64,000 nucleotides of DNA from Bacillota bacterium (GCA_023407575.1 JAEYLX010000069.1:62001-126000); one strand, 5' to 3'; shown: positions 35,059 to 44,613, counted from the first letter of the stretch. Numbers and translations are program-made. The notes: a model not told the origin generated them from the letters alone.

Positions 35059-35802
35059 ATGGCAAAGAGAACAAAACGATTAACCTCTCAAGGGGAAGAG
35101 AAAGAGGAAATCAGAATTAATAAATTTCTAAGTGAAGCAGGGGTATGCTCAAGACGAGAAGCAGACCGCTACCTTACTGAGGGAAAAATTAAAATAGATG
35201 GAATTGTTGCACAAATGGGTTCAAAAGTAACAAAGAATAGTGTAGTAACTTTCTGTGACAAGCCTGTAAAGAAGGAAGAAAAACTGGTTCTAATTGCATT
35301 TAATAAACCAGAGGGAATTGTTTGCACTACGGACCCCAAGGAACCGAATAATATAGTTGATTTCATTAAATATGGGATGCGAATTTACCCGATTGGTCGT
35401 TTGGACAAAGACTCGGAAGGATTAATTTTGTTAACCAATGATGGTAATATTGTAAATAAGATATTAAGAGCAGAAAACAATCACGAAAAAGAGTATATCG
35501 TCAGAGTTAATAAAGAGATATCAGCTGATTTTATCAAGAGAATGTCACAGGGAGTACCAATTCTTGAAAAAGTAACTAATCCCTGTAAGGTGACTCAAAT
35601 CGATCGTTTTACCTTTAATATTATATTAACCCAAGGTTTAAACAGGCAAATCAGACGAATGTGTGAGTATTTGGAATATCGAGTAGTCGCATTACAAAGA
35701 ATACGAGTTATGAACATACAACTTGGTAGACTAAAGCCTGGTGATTATCGTAATGTAACGGAAAAAGAAATTGAAGAACTTAATCGTTCTTTTTGTAAGT
35801 AG
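35059..35802 (+). CDS. rluF: 23S rRNA pseudouridine synthase, RluF/RsuA type
   Basis: 247 aa. An N-terminal S4 RNA-binding domain (about 18-75: RINKFLSEAGVCSRREADRYL) is followed by the RsuA-type catalytic domain, with the catalytic Asp in GRLDKDSEGLILLTNDG (about residue 115) and the RQIRRMCEYLEYRV motif. It converts specific uridines of rRNA to pseudouridine. RluF is the closest family by the order of motifs; RsuA or RluB specificity cannot be excluded. The leader has GAAAGGCATGGTAACCT-ATG, a variant of the start module. Confidence 0.88.
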   Translation: MAKRTKRLTSQGEEKEEIRINKFLSEAGVCSRREADRYLTEGKIKIDGIVAQMGSKVTKNSVVTFCDKPVKKEEKLVLIAFNKPEGIVCTTDPKEPNNIVDFIKYGMRIYPIGRLDKDSEGLILLTNDGNIVNKILRAENNHEKEYIVRVNKEISADFIKRMSQGVPILEKVTNPCKVTQIDRFTFNIILTQGLNRQIRRMCEYLEYRVVALQRIRVMNIQLGRLKPGDYRNVTEKEIEELNRSFCK

Positions 35803-35948
35803 ACATCAAATGTCTACTTATTATGTTAAACTTCCTTCATATATCAAAATAAAAAAGGGTTTAGTGTGAATTATAAAATGAATAATTTACACGTTACTTT
35901 GTGCCTATGGCCCAAAGTCTAAAGAAACTTAGAAAGGTAGGGGTATAT

Positions 35949-37946
35949 ATGGATATCATACAGGAAATAGAGGCACTTAGAGAACAGATAAAATATCACA
36001 ATGACCGCTATTACAATCAGGATGATCCGGAAATCACAGATTATGAGTATGATCAATTGTCAATTAAACTTCGTAAGCTGGAAAAAGAAAACCCACAGTA
36101 TGCAGAGGAAGATTCACCAACACAGAAAGTTGGAGGAGTAGCAAAAAGAGAAGCAGGCGTACTGATTAAGCATAGAGTGCCAATGTTAAGTCTACAGGAT
36201 GTATTTGATAAAGAAGAAGTTATTTCTTTTGTAGATAAAGTAAAAAGAGAACGTCCTGAAACAAGGTTTGTTGTTGAGAAAAAGATTGATGGACTGTCAG
36301 TTGCTCTTCGTTATGTGGAGGGTGAGCTTTCTGTAGCAATTACCAGAGGAGATGGAATAAGTCAAGGTGAAGATGTTACAGAAAACGTTAAGATGATTAA
36401 GGATGTTGTACTTAAACTGAAAAATCCAGTTCCTTATCTTGAAATTCGTGGTGAAGTCTATATGAAGAATGAAGACTTTGAAGCGGTGAATGAAAAGCTT
36501 GAGACAGCTGGTAAAAAGCTTTTTGCTAATCCCAGAAACTGTTCGGCGGGAACATTACGTCAACTAGATCCTCAAGTGGTGAAAGAGCGAAAGCTTTCTT
36601 TATTTGTGTTTAATGTTCAAGAAGTACAAGGGATAAACTTTGCTTCTCACTCAGAAAGCTTGGAATGGTTAAGTAAACAAGGGATCAAAGTCATTGAGAA
36701 TTATAAACTATGTCATACCGCTGATGAGGTGTGGGAGGCGATTACTGAAATAGGGGAATCCAGAGGTAAACTACCTTTTGATATCGACGGCGCTGTTGCT
36801 AAGGTGGATAATTTAAATGACCGTGAATTTTTTGGGGCTACTTCAAAGGTACCTAGATGGGCAATTGCCTACAAATATCCTCCGGAAGAAAAGGAAACAG
36901 TCGTTAAGGATATTCGACTTTCTGTAGGAAGAACGGGTCGAATTACACCTACAGCTATTTTTGAACCAATTAGATTATGCGGAACAAACGTGGAACGTGC
37001 GACTCTTCATAATCAGGACCGTATTAATGAGTTAGATATACGCATTGGTGATACAGTTGTAGTACGAAAAGCAGGCGAAATAATTCCTGAAATATTATCC
37101 GTTGTGAAAGAGAAACGACCTTTGGATACAGAACCATATATTATCACTGCAACCTGTCCGAGTTGTCAGGAACCAACATCCAGGGACGAGAATTCTGCAG
37201 ATACCAGATGTACGAATATTAACTGTCCAGCACAATTAGAACAGCATATTATGAACTTTGTTGGTCGAGGTGCAATGGATATTAAGGGATTTGGTGAGGC
37301 ATATGTTATTTCCTTAATAAAAGAAGGTTATTTAAAAGATATATCAGATATTTATTATCTTTATAATTATCGGGATGAATTAATAGAAAAAGGCCTGATT
37401 GGAAAAGAGAAAAACACAGATAAGTTATTAAAATCAATTGAAGATAGTAAGAATAATGATATAGACAGACTAATCACTGGCTTGGGTATTAAAAATATTG
37501 GAAAACAGGCTGGAGCAGAGTTGAAAAAACAATTCAAATCCATTACACAACTTGCGGCAGCAACCTATGAAGAGCTGGTAGCAATCAAAGATGTAGGGAC
37601 CATCAGCGCTTCCGCTATCGTGGAATTCTTTTCAAGCGATTCGAATAAAGCTGTATTAGATCGTTTGGAGAAAGCAGGAATGAACTTCTATTCCCAGCAA
37701 CAGGAAGGAATACAGGACCAACGATTAGGGGATAAGACCTTTGTTATAACTGGTACCCTACCTAATATGGGAAGAACAGAAATGGAAGAGCTAATAAAGA
37801 GCTATGGAGGTAAGGTGTCCGGTAGTGTTTCTAAGAAAACAAACTATTTAATTGCAGGAGAAAATGCGGGTAGTAAATTAACAAAAGCTCAGGAGTTAGG
37901 GGTTCAGATACTAGCGGAAGAAGAGATTTTGGGGATGTTACAATAA
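35949..37946 (+). CDS. ligA: NAD+-dependent DNA ligase
   Basis: 665 aa from ATG 35949, the usual LigA size. Catalytic Lys112 lies in VEKKIDGLS and is adenylated by NAD+. The DEEADS-type start YYNQDDPEITDYEYD, OB fold, four-Cys zinc finger (CPSCQEP...CTNINC), helix-hairpin-helix motifs and a C-terminal BRCT domain (about 590-660, LGDKTFVITGTLPNMGRTEM) are in order. It seals nicks in replication and repair. AGAAAGG-TAGGGGTATAT-ATG precedes it, so it seems to have its own initiation site. Confidence 0.96.
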   Translation: MDIIQEIEALREQIKYHNDRYYNQDDPEITDYEYDQLSIKLRKLEKENPQYAEEDSPTQKVGGVAKREAGVLIKHRVPMLSLQDVFDKEEVISFVDKVKRERPETRFVVEKKIDGLSVALRYVEGELSVAITRGDGISQGEDVTENVKMIKDVVLKLKNPVPYLEIRGEVYMKNEDFEAVNEKLETAGKKLFANPRNCSAGTLRQLDPQVVKERKLSLFVFNVQEVQGINFASHSESLEWLSKQGIKVIENYKLCHTADEVWEAITEIGESRGKLPFDIDGAVAKVDNLNDREFFGATSKVPRWAIAYKYPPEEKETVVKDIRLSVGRTGRITPTAIFEPIRLCGTNVERATLHNQDRINELDIRIGDTVVVRKAGEIIPEILSVVKEKRPLDTEPYIITATCPSCQEPTSRDENSADTRCTNINCPAQLEQHIMNFVGRGAMDIKGFGEAYVISLIKEGYLKDISDIYYLYNYRDELIEKGLIGKEKNTDKLLKSIEDSKNNDIDRLITGLGIKNIGKQAGAELKKQFKSITQLAAATYEELVAIKDVGTISASAIVEFFSSDSNKAVLDRLEKAGMNFYSQQQEGIQDQRLGDKTFVITGTLPNMGRTEMEELIKSYGGKVSGSVSKKTNYLIAGENAGSKLTKAQELGVQILAEEEILGMLQ

Positions 37947-38090
37947 TAGCATTTATTCTATTATTAGATAACTGTGAATATTAATGCAATTGGGAAATAA
38001 CGGGTTACGCCTGTATTACTGGTTGATTTCTTCCATAAACCATGCTAAGATGGAACAATATTCAAAAATTATAGAAAATGGTGATTGATT

Positions 38091-39023
38091 ATGCCGATAA
38101 AAATTCAGAGTGACCTTCCGGCTAAGAAAATATTAGAAGATGAGAATATCTTCATAATGGATGAGACCAGAGCGAAGCATCAGGATATCCGACCATTGCA
38201 AATCGCTATATTAAATCTTATGCCTGTGAAAGAAGATACTGAGGTTCAGTTGCTTCGAAGCCTGTCTAATACTCCGCTTCAAGTGGATGTAACCTTTCTT
38301 ACTACTGGGACCTATGTAGGGTCTCACACCCCGACCAGCCATTTGGATCAGTTTTATCAGACCTATGAGGATGTAAAATATCGTAGATTTGACGGATTAA
38401 TTATTACCGGCGCACCAGTGGAGTTAATGGAATTTGAAGAGGTAACCTATTGGGATGAATTAGTCAAAATAATGGAATGGTCAAAACATAATGTAACATC
38501 GACTCTCCACATTTGCTGGGGAGGGCAAGCGGGTCTATACTATCATTTCGGGATTCAAAAGAAGACTTTAGATAGTAAAATGTTTGGAATCTTTGAACAT
38601 AGAGTACGTGAACGACGAGTACCCTTTGTCAGAGGGTTTGACGATGTGTTTTATGCACCTCATTCCAGACATACAACAGTTTCCAGAGAAGATATTCTTA
38701 AATGCGAGGATCTGGTTATATTAGCTGAATCTGAAGAAGCGGGAGTATTTATTGTGATGGCAAAAAATTCTTCACAGATTTTTGTCATGGGTCATCCAGA
38801 ATATGATCGAATATCTCTTGATAAGGAATATAAAAGGGATGTTGCGAAAGGTCTGGAAATAGCTTTACCACAGAATTATTACCCTGAAAATCAACCGGAG
38901 CAAAGGCCCAATCTCGTTTGGAGAGCACATGCGAATGCAATGTATACGAACTGGCTCAACTACTACGTATATCAGGTGACACCGTATGAGTTAGATGAAG
39001 GAACTTCCGAATATCAGATTTAG
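38091..39023 (+). CDS. metA: Homoserine O-acetyltransferase of the MetA family
   Basis: 310 aa from ATG 38091 (MPIKIQSDLPAKK); the earlier TTG at 38085 is not the family start. The catalytic Cys142 lies in HICWGGQAGLYY, with the His-Glu pair in the C-terminal part. Residue 111 is Glu (GAPVELMEF). Published MetA structure work shows that Glu here gives acetyl-CoA use, whereas Gly gives succinyl-CoA use, so this should be an acetyltransferase despite frequent succinyltransferase labels. It opens the methionine pathway from homoserine. No SAM riboswitch is visible upstream, and the adjacent gene is ligA. Confidence 0.94.
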   Translation: MPIKIQSDLPAKKILEDENIFIMDETRAKHQDIRPLQIAILNLMPVKEDTEVQLLRSLSNTPLQVDVTFLTTGTYVGSHTPTSHLDQFYQTYEDVKYRRFDGLIITGAPVELMEFEEVTYWDELVKIMEWSKHNVTSTLHICWGGQAGLYYHFGIQKKTLDSKMFGIFEHRVRERRVPFVRGFDDVFYAPHSRHTTVSREDILKCEDLVILAESEEAGVFIVMAKNSSQIFVMGHPEYDRISLDKEYKRDVAKGLEIALPQNYYPENQPEQRPNLVWRAHANAMYTNWLNYYVYQVTPYELDEGTSEYQI

Positions 39024-39102
39024 ATTGTAGAAGAGAATAGTATGATCCAGAATCAATTACGAAAATAAGCAGAATAATGATTTGAAAAATAGCATTTAAT
39101 AC

Positions 39103-39137
39103 AAGCATTGTCAAGTGAAAAGTGGCGGTGCTTTTTT
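39103..39137 (+). terminator. Terminator after metA
   Basis: AAGCATTGTC (39103-39112) pairs fully, with G-U pairs, with GGCGGTGCTT (39124-39133), followed by TTTT. Between this and the response regulator there is little else. Confidence 0.8.
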
Positions 39138-39273
39138 GCAATTTAAATAAAATACAACAGCAGATAAAAAGGGTCAGTTGCTTATCAAAATAAATATACA
39201 TTGCAAAATAATTGATAAAACTATAGAATAGGCTTATTAATTTTACGATAACAAAAATTATTGGGGTGTTTTT

Positions 39274-39987
39274 ATGGTTAGAATTGCTATTGTAGAGGAT
39301 GAGAAGGATTTTCAGGAACAGCTGTCTGCTTATCTAAAAAAATATCAAGAAGCTTCCGGCGAAAAGTTTCAGGTAACGATTTTTGAAGATGGATTGGATA
39401 TTATTGAAAATTATCAGTCTGTATGGGATATTATTTTAATGGATATTAAAATGAAGCACATGGATGGTATGGAAGCAGCTCACAAAATTCGTGCAAAGGA
39501 TTCGGAAGTGATTATAATGTTCATTACTACTATGGCAAAGTACGCCATTAATGGATATGAAGTGGATGCGATGGATTTTGTCCTAAAGCCGATTCGATAT
39601 GCTCAGTTTTCTACGAAAATTATCAAGGCAGTTAATATGATTCAGCGTAAGTCAAAGAAAAAATATTTGCTCCTTCCGGTGGTAGAAGGGAAAGAACGGG
39701 TATCTACCGATGAGATTTTATATGTAGAAGTTAAGAATCACAATATAGTTATCCTCACAGAAAAAAGATCTTATTCCCTGCGTGATTCTATGAAAAAGAT
39801 AGAAAAAGAATTGTCAGATTCAAATTTTACAAGATGCAATCAGTCATACCTAGTTAATTTGAAACAGGTAACAGCAATTGAAAAAGATATGGTCTGTATT
39901 GGGGAACACACAGTTCCAATTAGTAGACCGAAAAGAAAAGTGTTTCTTAAGGAGCTATCCGATTATCTGGAAGCGGGGTATCGATAA
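39274..39987 (+). CDS. LytTR-family response regulator
   Basis: 237 aa. A receiver domain (VRIAIVEDEKDFQEQL, phospho-Asp in DIILMDIKMKHMDG, about residue 58, and Lys in FVLKPIRY) joins a LytTR DNA-binding domain (about 130-235, EILYVEVKNHNIVILT, FTRCNQSYLVNLKQV). AgrA/VirR-type. It precedes the sensor kinase by 3 bases. No agrB or agrD is visible, so the signal may not be a cyclic peptide. Targets unknown; the adjacent GH3 gene is a candidate. Confidence 0.92.
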   Translation: MVRIAIVEDEKDFQEQLSAYLKKYQEASGEKFQVTIFEDGLDIIENYQSVWDIILMDIKMKHMDGMEAAHKIRAKDSEVIIMFITTMAKYAINGYEVDAMDFVLKPIRYAQFSTKIIKAVNMIQRKSKKKYLLLPVVEGKERVSTDEILYVEVKNHNIVILTEKRSYSLRDSMKKIEKELSDSNFTRCNQSYLVNLKQVTAIEKDMVCIGEHTVPISRPKRKVFLKELSDYLEAGYR

Positions 39988-39990
39988 AGC

Positions 39991-41301
39991 ATGCTGGGAA
40001 ATTTATCACATTTTATCTATTTTGTATTGGAATTAATGGGTGCAGTTATTGCGTATGCTTATTTATTGAAAAAAAGAAAGAATTTTTTCAAGCAGCTAGC
40101 AGGGGCAGCGTTATTGGTTTTCGTAGTTTTTAACTCGTTCTGGTTATTTGAAACAAATTTCTATGGTAATACAGCAACATGGGTGATTTTTTACGGATTT
40201 TGGTGTTTTGCACTTTTTTGTTCCATGGTAGCGGTAATAAGAATTTGTTGTCAGGTAAACTGGAACGAGGCAATCTATTGTGTAACTTGTAGTTATCTAA
40301 CGGAGCATGTTGCATACTGTATCCGGATACTGGTTCATACAGCTACAGGGACTTCCATAGCCGAAGGAGGAACCATATTATATGTAGCTATTCATGTGGC
40401 AACATACATTATTTGTTATCATTTCTTTATAAAACGCATGATACGGGATCAGCATTATGAAGCTAGTTTGGTTCAGTCACTCTGGCTGATGCTTTCTGTA
40501 TTATTCCTGGTTTTATTTATGAGTGTGGTTGCAGCGGTCTTGAATTTTCAATGGATTCATGCAATCTATGCAATTTTTTGTTTTATTTTCGTATTGTACA
40601 GCCAGTTGAATCAGGTAAAACAGCTGACCTTGCAGAAAGAACTTTCCTTGAAAGAACAGATTTGGATGAAGCATAATGCACAGTTTGAGCTGTCTAAGGA
40701 AAATATTGATATTATTAATCGCAAGTGCCATGATCTGAAGCATCAGGTAGCAGCACTTCGTAAGATTAATAATCAGGAACGTCAGGCAGAGATTATTGAT
40801 TCAATCGAAAACTCAATTATGATTTACGATTCGATTCTGGATACGGGAAATGAGATTTTGGACACTGTTTTGACTGAGAAGAGTCTGATCTGCAATGAAA
40901 AGCATATTGCCCTGACCTGTGTCACAGATGTAAAATTGTTGGATTTTATGGACACAATTGATCTTTATACCTTATTTGGAAATGCATTAGATAATGCAAT
41001 AGAAGGTGTAACTAAGATTGAAGATGAGCAGTCCAGGCATGTAAGTATTTTGGTGCATGAGAAGAAAGGACTTATCTTTATACAATTCGAAAATCCGTTT
41101 GTTGGAACTATTGGCAGGAAAGAGAACCAGATTATCTCCAGCAAACCTAAGGATGGATATCATGGGTATGGAATTCAAAGTATGATAAACGTTGCTGAAA
41201 AATATGATGGATTTGTAACCATTGAGACGGAGAATCAGATATTTCTCCTTCGAATTACAATTCCAAGAGTTGCAAATTCAAATAGAGGTAATAAAGTCTG
41301 A
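39991..41301 (+). CDS. GHKL-type sensor histidine kinase (AgrC-like)
   Basis: 436 aa. Six to seven membrane helices fill the first 210 residues (for example LGNLSHFIYFVLELMG and VQSLWLMLSVLFLVLF). A coiled coil leads to the phospho-acceptor in RKCHDLKHQVAAL and a GHKL ATPase with NALDNAIEG and GYGIQSMINVAEKYDG. It pairs with the LytTR regulator upstream and is the same class as AgrC, ComD and FasB-type kinases. An 80-base gap holds a terminator before the GH3 leader. Confidence 0.9.
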   Translation: MLGNLSHFIYFVLELMGAVIAYAYLLKKRKNFFKQLAGAALLVFVVFNSFWLFETNFYGNTATWVIFYGFWCFALFCSMVAVIRICCQVNWNEAIYCVTCSYLTEHVAYCIRILVHTATGTSIAEGGTILYVAIHVATYIICYHFFIKRMIRDQHYEASLVQSLWLMLSVLFLVLFMSVVAAVLNFQWIHAIYAIFCFIFVLYSQLNQVKQLTLQKELSLKEQIWMKHNAQFELSKENIDIINRKCHDLKHQVAALRKINNQERQAEIIDSIENSIMIYDSILDTGNEILDTVLTEKSLICNEKHIALTCVTDVKLLDFMDTIDLYTLFGNALDNAIEGVTKIEDEQSRHVSILVHEKKGLIFIQFENPFVGTIGRKENQIISSKPKDGYHGYGIQSMINVAEKYDGFVTIETENQIFLLRITIPRVANSNRGNKV

Positions 41302-41380
41302 ATATTCAATGACAAATTACGTCTCGAATATTGCAAAATATGCCTACTAAAAAATAATAAATAATAAGGAATGCTATAAT

Positions 41381-41410
41381 AAAACCACGTTGTGCACAGC
41401 GTGGTTTTTT
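41381..41410 (+). terminator. Terminator after the sensor kinase gene
   Basis: AAAACCACG (41381-41389) pairs with CGTGGTTTT (41400-41408), loop TTGTGCACAG, then TTT. A TATAAT (41375-41380) precedes it with no clear -35. Its T-run runs straight into leader element B (41409), so the two may compete. Confidence 0.8.
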
Positions 41411-41510
41411 TACGTGAAGGTAAAGAGAAGTATCTAACAAAGCTGTACCTTGTTAGATACGAGCGCACCCGCGATAACTGGAGAAACTCGCATAGCGTGT
41501 TTCATCCAGT
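41409..41510 (+). ncRNA. Structured leader element B (upstream of the GH3 gene)
   Basis: Second copy of the element at 27954. A 74-base gap-free match (41409-41482), P2 stem 41430-41442 with 41448-41460 (one A-C mismatch), P1 CGTG/CGCG and P3 AACTGGA...TCCAGT (41476-41510). Two P2 pairs are compensatory against copy A (A-T to G-C, T-A to C-G). Ends 26 bases before the GH3 start, with the ribosome site between. Confidence 0.75.
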
Positions 41511-41536
41511 AATGAAAAAGATATTGGGAGGACGAG

Positions 41537-44500
41537 ATGGAAAGAAAAAAGGAGAAGAAAGCTAAAAAACTACCAACAATGAAAGGCAAAATCATTAAAA
41601 CAGTGATTTCTGGCGTTCTTGTTATTGCTATGGTTGTAGCAATAGTTGCAGCAAACACATTATTAACAGAAAATGCCAGAATAGTAAATAACATTATGGG
41701 TGGTAATCAAAAGGTTCTGGACAATTCAAAAATCGATGCCACAGAATTAGATCTTGAGTATAATAAAGCGGATTATACGGCTGAGGAAATCAGTGCAGCA
41801 GAGAACGATTTGTACAGCCGTATTTCTGAAGAAGGACTTGTTCTATTACAGAATAATAATAATATTCTTCCACTTGCACAAGATACGACCTTTAGTATAT
41901 TCAGTGTTAATGCAGGAAAGGTATCCATTGGTGGAGGATTGCTCGGTGGAGGTATCTCTTTAAAAGATGTGTTCGCTAATGCAGGAGTATCCGTTAATGA
42001 GATACTTTGGAATTTTTACAGTGGAAAAACGAATAATTATGGATTAGGTGCTGGCTCCATAAGCTATGGAGACGATGAAGATTTCAGTATTAATGAAGTA
42101 CCGCTTTCTGAATTAGAAAAGAAAAGTGATATTTTAGAGAGTGTTAAGGGAACAACACCCGTTTATTTTCTGAAAAGAGTTGCGGGTGAAGGACGTGATA
42201 TGCCTCGTTCTATGTACAACCACACTGATGTCGTAGAAGATCAATCCAAGAGTTATCTTGAGCCTGATTCTATAGAATTAGAGGTTTTACAATATTTAAA
42301 TGATAATTTTGATAATGTAGTTTTGGTGGTCAACTCTAATGCAGCACTAGAACTTGACTGGTTAGTTCAATTCCCAAGCATTCAGTCTGTTATTGTTGCT
42401 CCGGACGGGTTAACGGCTCTGCCAGGAGTACTAACAGGTGCTGTTAATCCATCTGGTCGAACGGTAGACACCTACGCTGCGGATGCTGCTTCCTCTCCGG
42501 CGGCACAGAACTTTGGTGATTATCAGTATTTCAACGAAGACGGAACACCTACTAAGTACCATTACATTAATTATGATGAAGGTATTTATGTGGGATATCG
42601 TTACTACGAGACCCGTTACGAAGATATTGTATTAGGCCAGGGAAATGCTGGTGATTACAATTACACAGAAGAGGTATGCTTTCCATTTGGATATGGACTT
42701 TCTTATACCAGCTTCCAGTGGAGCAACATGACTACAAAATGGAGTGATGATGTCTGCACGGTTACGGTGGATGTGACTAATACTGGTTCTGCATCCGGAA
42801 AAGATGTAGTGGAAATCTATGCACAAAGTCCCTATACAAAATATGATATTGAAAATAGAGTTGAAAAAGCTTCTGTTGTGTTAGTTGGATATGTTAAAAC
42901 ATCAGAATTAGCAGCAGGTGCAACTGAAACAGTGACTGTTACATTTACAGAGGAACAGTTAAAGGCTTATGATGCCAACAATGCAAAAACTTATATCTTA
43001 GATGCAGGCGAGTATTTTATCACAGCTGCAGCAAATTCACATGAAGCAATTAACAATATACTTTCTGCAAAAGGAAAAACAATTGCAGATGGTATGACAG
43101 CAGAAGGTAATTTGGAAATGGTAGCTTCTTATGTACCAGAAGGTACCGATACGGATACAACAAAATATGCAACAGACAGTTATAGTGGAGTTGAGATTAC
43201 CAATCAGTTTGACGATGCAGCAGGTGACAATACGTATCTTACACGAAACGACTGGACAGGAACATTTCCAGTTTCTGCAGGTGAAGTGAGCGGACAAATC
43301 AGTACCTGGGGTAATGAAATAAATGGTACAGACGCAAATGGAAATGGAGCATCCTATACCTACTCAGAGACAATCAGTGCAGAGAATCTTGCTAAATTGG
43401 ATTCCTTTGATTCGGGATCTATCGTTGATCCTAAATCGTTTGATGATGAAATTGTGTACGGTAAGGATAATAATTTAACCTTAGTTGAAATGCGTGGTCT
43501 GGATTATGATGACCCCTTGTGGGAGGATCTTCTGGATCAGTTAACTTATGGTGAGTATTATAATGCAATTGGTGTTTCAGGATATGGAATTGAATTCATT
43601 AAATCTGTAAATATGCCGTTTGTTAAAGATGCTGATACAGCAGCAGGATTAATCTATGGAGGTACCGGAAAAATGTTCCCGAACTCCATGACACTTGCAC
43701 AAACCTGGAACCAGAAGCTTGCGTTAGAATTTGGTACCATGATTGGAAATGAAGCAATTATTGGCGGTGCCGATGGCTGGTACGCACCTTCCATGAATAT
43801 TCACCGTACTCCTTTTTCTGGTAGAAATGGTGAGTATTATTCCGAGGATCCCTTCCTTTCAGGAGCGGTAGGTTCCAACGCAGTATACGGGGCAGCTTCC
43901 AAGGGTATGTATACCTATATCAAGCATTTTGCATTCAATGATCAGGAGAATCACCGTGGTGACCGTGATGGACAGTTTGGTCTGGCGACGTTTTTGAATG
44001 AGCAGTCGGCTCGTGAAATCTACTTACTGCCATTTGAAATGTCTATGAAGAATGGTGATATAGAGCTGAACTATGTAACACAGAAGGAAGATGGCACTTA
44101 TGAGAATGCAACTCGTCATATTCGTGCCTCACAGGCAGTTATGACAGCCTTTAACCGTATTGGTTATACCTGGACAGGTGCTTCTTACAGCCTGTTAACA
44201 GGAATTCTCCGTAATGAATGGGCATTTGATGGATTGGTTATGACGGACAATGCCAATACCGGTGTTTTCATGGATGGATACCAAATGATTGAAGCTGGCG
44301 GAGATGTTAAGTTAACTTCTTTAAAAGATTCAGCTCGATTTGAATTCGATAAAAAGGATGTTGCAACCTATCATTATGCAAGGGAAGCAATGCATCATAT
44401 GTTTTATGTCATTGCCAATTCTAAAGTTATGCTTGGAGCAATGCCTGGAAGTGAATTCGTACAGGAAATATCCTTTAACCAAAAGGTTACAGCCGGTGTA

Positions 44501-44587
44501 AATATCGGTTGTGGAATAGGAATTATTCTCTTAGTTTTATTTACTGTACTTCGATTTGTAAGAAAACCAAAGCAGCCAATGAATTAA
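41537..44587 (+). CDS. Membrane-anchored GH3 beta-glycosidase with permuted domain order
   Basis: 1016 aa. Membrane helices lie at both ends (about 17-40 and 983-1003). The domain order is reversed relative to classical GH3: the GH3_C-type part is first (about 60-400, with PSGRTVDTYAADAASSP and FPFGYGLSYTSF), then a FnIII-like domain (410-520), then the GH3 N-type TIM barrel (about 640-960). In it, KHF (YIKHFAFNDQENHR, about 795) and the nucleophile Asp of GLVMTDN (about 903) are visible. Such permuted beta-glucosidases are known in Ruminococcus. It may hydrolyse beta-linked sugars at the membrane surface. Substrate not determined. Confidence 0.88.
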   Translation: MERKKEKKAKKLPTMKGKIIKTVISGVLVIAMVVAIVAANTLLTENARIVNNIMGGNQKVLDNSKIDATELDLEYNKADYTAEEISAAENDLYSRISEEGLVLLQNNNNILPLAQDTTFSIFSVNAGKVSIGGGLLGGGISLKDVFANAGVSVNEILWNFYSGKTNNYGLGAGSISYGDDEDFSINEVPLSELEKKSDILESVKGTTPVYFLKRVAGEGRDMPRSMYNHTDVVEDQSKSYLEPDSIELEVLQYLNDNFDNVVLVVNSNAALELDWLVQFPSIQSVIVAPDGLTALPGVLTGAVNPSGRTVDTYAADAASSPAAQNFGDYQYFNEDGTPTKYHYINYDEGIYVGYRYYETRYEDIVLGQGNAGDYNYTEEVCFPFGYGLSYTSFQWSNMTTKWSDDVCTVTVDVTNTGSASGKDVVEIYAQSPYTKYDIENRVEKASVVLVGYVKTSELAAGATETVTVTFTEEQLKAYDANNAKTYILDAGEYFITAAANSHEAINNILSAKGKTIADGMTAEGNLEMVASYVPEGTDTDTTKYATDSYSGVEITNQFDDAAGDNTYLTRNDWTGTFPVSAGEVSGQISTWGNEINGTDANGNGASYTYSETISAENLAKLDSFDSGSIVDPKSFDDEIVYGKDNNLTLVEMRGLDYDDPLWEDLLDQLTYGEYYNAIGVSGYGIEFIKSVNMPFVKDADTAAGLIYGGTGKMFPNSMTLAQTWNQKLALEFGTMIGNEAIIGGADGWYAPSMNIHRTPFSGRNGEYYSEDPFLSGAVGSNAVYGAASKGMYTYIKHFAFNDQENHRGDRDGQFGLATFLNEQSAREIYLLPFEMSMKNGDIELNYVTQKEDGTYENATRHIRASQAVMTAFNRIGYTWTGASYSLLTGILRNEWAFDGLVMTDNANTGVFMDGYQMIEAGGDVKLTSLKDSARFEFDKKDVATYHYAREAMHHMFYVIANSKVMLGAMPGSEFVQEISFNQKVTAGVNIGCGIGIILLVLFTVLRFVRKPKQPMN

Positions 44588-44613
44588 CAAAAGCTTAAAC
44601 CAGAAATTATTTC

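Noticed and set aside
37947..38090. SAM riboswitch before metA
   Set aside because: No SAM-I core motifs; the gap is only 144 bases and AT-rich.
41375..41380. TATAAT as a confident promoter of the GH3 gene
   Set aside because: No fitting -35, and a transcript would start inside the terminator stem; left as possible only.
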